From NCBI GenBank assembly GCA_031283865.1, contig JAITAX010000221.1, positions 1 through 9,106 on the forward strand: a stretch of DNA of 9,106 nucleotides. Reading direction: 5' to 3'. The position numbers and the translations under genes are program-made. Below, piece after piece: positions 5,613 to 9,106 of this stretch. The notes below the pieces were generated by a model, which did not search any database, was not told where the DNA came from, and worked only from the letters and a program-made list of their open reading frames with translations. Positions within the stretch are counted from its first letter, which is position 1, and every line of letters starts with the position of its first letter. The DNA is from Eubacteriales Family XIII. Incertae Sedis bacterium (GTDB lineage: Bacteria > Bacillota > Clostridia > Peptostreptococcales > Anaerovoracaceae).

Positions 5613-6047
5613 ATGGAAATTCGGAACGCGACCCCGGAAGATTTTGATGTGGCATTTCGCTACATCGAAAAGCTGTGGACCTACAACACCTATGACAAGG
5701 AAAGGATCCGAACCGTTTACAAGGAGGTGCTCGCAAACCCGAACGATTTTGCTTTCTTTCTTTTGGAGAACGACAAGATCTTGGGCTTTTGCCACGGGAC
5801 TTTCTTCAATACCTTTTGGCTGTCCGGGCAAACCTGCTACTTGTCCAGCATCATCACCGACGAAACGGTGCGCGGCAAGGGGTACGGCATTCGGCTGATG
5901 GATCACGCCAAGGAACTGGCGGAGGCGCGGGGTTGCCACGCCATCGTTCTCGACTCGGGTATGCCGCGCGTCGCCGCCCATCGCTTCTACGAGATCTACG
6001 GTTTCGAAAAATGCGCGTACTGCTTTGAGCTGAAACTGCACGACTGA
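5613..6047 (+). CDS. GNAT-family N-acetyltransferase
   Basis: This 144-residue single-domain protein of the GCN5-related family would transfer an acetyl group from acetyl-CoA to an amine of unknown identity in the cytosol. It shows the N-terminal strand-helix of the family (EIRNATPEDFDVAFRYIEKL, 2-21), the central strands with FAFFLLENDKILGFCHG (46-62), motif A with the acetyl-CoA pyrophosphate loop RGKGYG (87-92) followed by a helix, and motif B with AAHRFYEIYGFEK (121-133). The length is typical. The ATG at 5613 has a perfect AAGGAGG 7 nt upstream. It is transcribed from its own promoter and followed by a GC-rich hairpin, so it appears monocistronic. The substrate cannot be read from the sequence; stand-alone GNATs of this kind acetylate antibiotics, polyamines, amino acids or protein N-termini. 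Confidence 0.92.
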   Translation: MEIRNATPEDFDVAFRYIEKLWTYNTYDKERIRTVYKEVLANPNDFAFFLLENDKILGFCHGTFFNTFWLSGQTCYLSSIITDETVRGKGYGIRLMDHAKELAEARGCHAIVLDSGMPRVAAHRFYEIYGFEKCAYCFELKLHD

Positions 6048-6090
6048 GCGGCCGGATCGCGCGCGACAGCACGGGCTTTCGGCGTTTCGC

Positions 6091-6120
6091 CGCGCCGTCT
6101 CCGCGGAGGCGCGCGGTTTT
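6091..6120 (+). terminator. Weak terminator-like hairpin after the GNAT gene
   Basis: CGCGCC (6091-6096) pairs with GGCGCG (6108-6113) around an 11-nt loop that itself contains a CTCCGCGGAG palindrome. It is followed by CGGTTTT. The stem is GC-rich but the T-run is only four bases, so termination would be partial at best. Confidence 0.35.
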
Positions 6121-6181
6121 CGTGCGGAACGAATCCGATTTTCGTGAACCTCTCGTGAATTTTCGCGCGGTTTTCGCGCGG
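6117..6181 (+). repeat. Imperfect TTTTCGYG repeat cluster upstream of the VanZ-RDD gene
   Basis: Five near-copies of a 10-11-nt motif occur: TTTTCGTGCGG (6117-6127), TTTTCGTGAA (6139-6148), TCTCGTGAA (6151-6159), and two adjacent TTTTCGCGCGG (6160-6170, 6171-6181). The cluster ends about 25 nt before the -10 of the next gene. It shares the TTTTCG core with the array at 5475-5512. Confidence 0.5.
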
Positions 6182-6205
6182 GCGCTTCCTTTGGGGCGAC
6201 GTTCA

Positions 6206-6214
6206 TGATATACT
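6206..6214 (+). promoter_or_regulatory. Extended -10 promoter of the VanZ-RDD / two-component unit
   Basis: TGATATACT (6206-6214) is an extended -10 (TGn followed by TATACT). No convincing -35 is seen at 17 nt (TTCCTT). The start would be near 6221, directly at the GAGGTG ribosome site, giving a leader of about 15 nt. Confidence 0.5.
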
Positions 6215-6235
6215 TTACATGAGGTGTTATATATC

Positions 6236-7393
6236 ATGGACGCGTACTTTTTACCGATCAGCACGGCGGCTTGGCAGTTTCCGATTATCGCGGCGCTGCT
6301 CACGCTGCCGTATTCCGTATATTCCTACCGAAAGTACGGCGCGGTTTCCGCGTATCGCAGCCTGCTGCTCTTCTCAATGCTGTTTTACCTGCAATGCGCT
6401 TTCTATCTCGTCATACTGCCGCTTCCCAATCCGAGCGAGGTTGCGGAGATGACGGGACCCTACGCGGAACTTATCCCGTTCAAGAATATATACGACTTCG
6501 TCACGAAGTCCTCTTTTGACATAGCGCGTGCTTCCACGTGGCCGATCGCACTGCGGGAATCCTATTTTTTGGAACCGCTGTTCAACTTGGCGCTTACGAT
6601 TCCTTTCGGCGTCTACTTGGCATATTATTTTAAAAAAAGCCTGAAAAAGGTGATCTTGTTCTCTTTCCTGCTGTCGGCCTTTTTCGAGCTGACGCAGTTG
6701 ACGGGGCTGTTTTTTCTGTATCCGCGGCCCTATCGCCTGTTCGATGTGAACGATCTGCTGCTGAACACCCTGGGCGGCGTCTGCGGCTATCTCGTCTATA
6801 CGCGGTTTTTGCAAAGGTTGCCGAGCAAGAGCAGGATTGACGCGCGCAGCAGGGAGAGAAGCAAGCGCGTCGGTTTTGCGAGGCGCTTTGTCGCCCTGCT
6901 CATCGACGGCGCCTTGATTTCGACGATCAGCACACTGCTCGCCGCTTTCTTGAAGCTCAATGCGTTCGGCCTCTACTGCGCCGTGTTTTTCGCGTATTAT
7001 CCGATTCTCGCGCTCGTCCTGCGGGGCGGGACGCCGGGCAAGCTGCTCGTCAAGATCCGCATTGCGCGCATCGATGAAGACGCGGCGCCGCAGATTTCGA
7101 TCTGCGCGCGCTGCGTCCTGCGCAACGCCCTCGCGCTGGTCCTGCTCCTTGCGACGCACTTGATTTCGTATGTCGGACCGCGATACCACATCTTCCTTGT
7201 CGCCGTTGTGCTCCTATCCACCGCCTTTTCTTTCTTCGATTGGATTTTCAGCTTCCGACGGGACAAACGGCTATGGTACGAAAGGCTCAGCAAGACGCAA
7301 AACACGAGTTCCTTTGCGGGCGGCCCGGGCGGCCGGAGCGCGAGCCCGACGCGGCGGGAGAAGAAAGACGGCCCCGAAACGGATCGGTCCTGA
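6236..7393 (+). CDS. VanZ-like / RDD two-domain membrane protein
   Basis: This 385-residue integral membrane protein fuses two membrane domains. Residues 1-190 form a VanZ-like domain: hydrophobic segments at about 14-30, 42-62, 115-131 and 138-160, the FFELTQ signature (149-154) and the DVNDLLLNTLGG motif (170-181). Residues about 212-355 form an RDD-like domain: ARRFVALLIDGAL (215-227) with the conserved Arg and Asp, RGGTPGKLLVKIRI (263-276), RN at 296-297, and a closing RLWYERLSKTQ where the usual Asp is Glu. A charged, Gly/Arg-rich tail (361-385) follows. The ATG at 6236 has GAGGTG nine nt upstream; GTG at 6224 would lie inside that site. VanZ proteins are linked to teicoplanin and lipoglycopeptide tolerance; RDD proteins have been linked to ion transport. 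It is 26 nt from the response regulator gene, so co-transcription and envelope-stress function are inferred. Confidence 0.88.
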   Translation: MDAYFLPISTAAWQFPIIAALLTLPYSVYSYRKYGAVSAYRSLLLFSMLFYLQCAFYLVILPLPNPSEVAEMTGPYAELIPFKNIYDFVTKSSFDIARASTWPIALRESYFLEPLFNLALTIPFGVYLAYYFKKSLKKVILFSFLLSAFFELTQLTGLFFLYPRPYRLFDVNDLLLNTLGGVCGYLVYTRFLQRLPSKSRIDARSRERSKRVGFARRFVALLIDGALISTISTLLAAFLKLNAFGLYCAVFFAYYPILALVLRGGTPGKLLVKIRIARIDEDAAPQISICARCVLRNALALVLLLATHLISYVGPRYHIFLVAVVLLSTAFSFFDWIFSFRRDKRLWYERLSKTQNTSSFAGGPGGRSASPTRREKKDGPETDRS

Positions 7394-7419
7394 AACCCGT
7401 CAAATGGAAAGGTGAGCGC

Positions 7420-8085
7420 ATGAAAAGCATACTGATTATTGAGGACGACAAGCTCCTGCGACGCGAACTCGGGACGATGCTGGAAAAACACGGGTATTCC
7501 GTGATCGCGACGGACGATTTCGAGCATATCCTCGAATTTGCGCTGTCGCAGAACCCCCACCTGATCCTGCTCGATCTGAATCTGCCCTTTCACGACGGGC
7601 ACTATCTGTGCAGGGAAATCCGCAAGCGCTCGCGGATCCCGATCATCGTCGTCACGAGCAGCGACAGCGAAATGGATGAGTTGATGAGCCTGAATCTGGG
7701 TGCGGACCAATTCGTGACTAAGCCGTACAACGCGCGCATACTGCTCGCCAAGATCGCCGCGCTGCTGAGCCGCGCCTACGACATGAACGCTTCGGAGCCG
7801 CTTCGCTTCGGCGAACTCGCCCTCGACGCGGGGCGCGGCACGCTCTCCTTTCGCGGAAACAGCGCGGAGCTTACGCGCAACGAGCTGCGGATCCTGCAAC
7901 TGCTGATGGAAAATCAAGGCAAGATCGCTTCCCGCGACGAGATCATGAACGCCCTCTGGCAGTCGGACGCCTTTGTCGACGACAACACGCTGACGGTGAA
8001 CATCAACCGCCTGCGGCGCAAGCTCGAAGCGCTCGGCGCGAAAGATTTGCTGAAAACCCGGAGGGGGCAGGGGTACTCGCTATGA
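7420..8085 (+). CDS. OmpR-family response regulator (BceR-like)
   Basis: This 221-residue DNA-binding response regulator would be phosphorylated by the kinase encoded next to it. The receiver domain (1-115) has the acidic pair ED/D (8-10), phospho-acceptor Asp52 in LILLDLNLP, Thr79 in VVTSSDS and Lys101 in FVTKPYN. The C-terminal winged helix (about 128-221) shows LTRNELRILQLLMENQGKIAS, then DDNTLTVNINRLRRKLE and a closing RRGQGYSL, typical of OmpR/PhoB proteins of the Bce group. The ATG at 7420 has AAAGGTG five nt upstream; a longer in-frame opening from 7240 lies inside the VanZ-RDD gene and is not used. The stop overlaps the start of the kinase gene (ATGA). Targets would probably include the operon itself or a nearby ABC transporter; that is inference. 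Confidence 0.95.
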   Translation: MKSILIIEDDKLLRRELGTMLEKHGYSVIATDDFEHILEFALSQNPHLILLDLNLPFHDGHYLCREIRKRSRIPIIVVTSSDSEMDELMSLNLGADQFVTKPYNARILLAKIAALLSRAYDMNASEPLRFGELALDAGRGTLSFRGNSAELTRNELRILQLLMENQGKIASRDEIMNALWQSDAFVDDNTLTVNINRLRRKLEALGAKDLLKTRRGQGYSL

Positions 8086-9068
8086 AACTCACAAGCTTTC
8101 TGCGCGGCAAGCTCCTCTTCATCGCGCTGAGCCTCTTCGTATCGGCCTTTGGCGCGCTGCTCCTGCGCGCGGCGCAGGTCAACCTTTACTTCGCCCTGCT
8201 CCTCCCCTGCTTCCTGTTCGGCGGCAGCGTTCTGGCTCTGCTGCCGGAATACTTCGCGAAAAACCGATATTACCGGGAATTGCGGGAGGCGATGGAACAG
8301 CTCGACAGGAAGTTTCTGCTGTCCGAAATCATAGAGGCGCCGGATTTTTACGAGGGGGAAATCCTGTATGCGGCGCTGAAGACCGTCGGCAAATCCGCGA
8401 ATGACGAGATCGCAAAGCACAGGCAGATCGTGACCGAGTACCGCGAATATATCGAGCTGTGGGTGCATGAGATCAAAACGCCGATTGCGGTCGCCAAGCT
8501 GATCTGCGAAAACACGCAAAACGCGGACATAGACGCCGAACTCGACAAGATTGAGCGCTTCGTGGAACAGGCGCTCTTCTACGCGCGCAGCGGCAACGTG
8601 GAAAACGACTGCATGATCCGCAGGGCCGAGCTGTCCGAGCTTCTGCGCAATACGCTGAAAAACGGCGCCAAATACCTGATCGAGCACAAGATACGCATTC
8701 GAACGAAGAATCTTTCGCATACGGTGTTCACCGATCCCAAATGGCTTTCTTTCATCCTGTGGCAGTTGATCGACAATGCCGTGAAATACGGCAGTCGCAG
8801 CATCGAGTTTTCCGGCGTCCAAAACGCGCACAGCGTGTCCCTCTTCATCCGCGATGACGGCGTCGGCATATCGGAAAAAGACCTCGGCAGGGTCTTCGAC
8901 AAGGGCTTCACGGGCGAGAACGGGCGCCGCTTCGGGCGCTCGACGGGTCTCGGCCTCTACCTGTGCAACAAGATGTGCACGAAGCTCAACCTCTCCCTCT
9001 CCCTCGAATCCGAGCCGGGAAAGGGCACCACGGCGAGAATCGTGTTTCCCGTGAGCGAGACCGTATAG
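8082..9068 (+). CDS. Intramembrane-sensing sensor histidine kinase (BceS-like)
   Basis: This 328-residue membrane kinase autophosphorylates on a His and passes the phosphate to the response regulator. Two N-terminal TM helices (about 11-29 and 35-55) are joined by only about five residues (AAQVN), so there is almost no external sensor domain, the hallmark of BceS-type kinases that sense through a partner BceAB transporter. The H-box is WVHEIKTPIAVAKL (127-140, phospho-His129). The ATPase domain has the N-box LWQLIDNAVKYG (226-237, Asn232), G1 DDGVG (258-262), an F-box (VFDKGFTGENGR, 271-282) and G2 STGLGLYL (287-294); all key residues are present. The length is normal for the family. The ATG overlaps the regulator stop by 4 bp. 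No transporter gene is visible before the window ends; the final 38 nt hold only a small palindrome (GCGATC-TG-GATCGC, 9088-9101). Confidence 0.95.
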   Translation: MKLTSFLRGKLLFIALSLFVSAFGALLLRAAQVNLYFALLLPCFLFGGSVLALLPEYFAKNRYYRELREAMEQLDRKFLLSEIIEAPDFYEGEILYAALKTVGKSANDEIAKHRQIVTEYREYIELWVHEIKTPIAVAKLICENTQNADIDAELDKIERFVEQALFYARSGNVENDCMIRRAELSELLRNTLKNGAKYLIEHKIRIRTKNLSHTVFTDPKWLSFILWQLIDNAVKYGSRSIEFSGVQNAHSVSLFIRDDGVGISEKDLGRVFDKGFTGENGRRFGRSTGLGLYLCNKMCTKLNLSLSLESEPGKGTTARIVFPVSETV

Positions 9069-9106
9069 GGATCGAAGCCGTGTCGGAGCGATCTGGATCG
9101 CGAACG

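Noticed and set aside
5523..6206. 227-codon minus-strand frame opposite the GNAT gene
   Set aside because: It overlaps a gene with clear GNAT motifs and strong start signals; no motif is present in the antisense product.
7914..8831. 305-codon minus-strand frame opposite the kinase gene
   Set aside because: It is antisense to a histidine kinase with all catalytic boxes intact.

Overview
The window looks like chromosomal DNA of a GC-rich member of the Bacillota (Clostridia-type). The evidence is a BceRS-type two-component pair, a VanZ-family membrane protein, a zinc-ribbon MscL, strong Shine-Dalgarno sites (AAGGAGG), TTG and GTG starts, and clear sigma-A-type promoters. Most genes look near 60% GC by eye. 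One gene (DUF1828 family) and its upstream small ORF are visibly more AT-rich. Species cannot be assigned from the sequence alone.

Layout. From position 1 to about 5373 all recognised genes are on the minus strand. (1) A pantothenate operon reads leftward: a DUF2520/PanG-like ketopantoate reductase (939-1799), then panB (94-942, ATGA overlap), then the first 23 codons of panC (1-69, TTG start, cut by the window edge). Its promoter lies at 1883-1911. (2) mscL (2022-2432) carries a C-terminal zinc ribbon. (3) A gene-poor stretch (2433-3021) holds a strong plus-strand promoter that fires straight into a 12-bp intrinsic terminator (a likely ~50-nt RNA) and the first copy of an ~84-bp repeat. (4) An AT-rich two-ORF unit has its own promoter: a 42-codon ORF overlapping a DUF1828 protein (3022-3774). 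(5) The second copy of the repeat (4009-4091) is in the same orientation, so the AT-rich unit lies between direct repeats. (6) A lipoprotein of unknown function (4105-5373) has a well-formed promoter and Shine-Dalgarno site.

From about 5400 the direction switches to the plus strand. A GNAT acetyltransferase (5613-6047) has its own promoter. It is followed by a three-gene unit: a VanZ-RDD fusion membrane protein (6236-7393), an OmpR-family response regulator (7420-8085) and a BceS-like intramembrane-sensing kinase (8082-9068). The last three are tightly packed and probably co-transcribed. Together they suggest a cell-envelope or antimicrobial-peptide stress module; a BceAB-type transporter, if present, would lie beyond the right edge.

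The best candidates for something undescribed are the DUF1828 plus small-ORF unit between direct repeats, the promoter-terminator mini-transcript, and the pairing of VanZ-RDD with a Bce-type two-component system.
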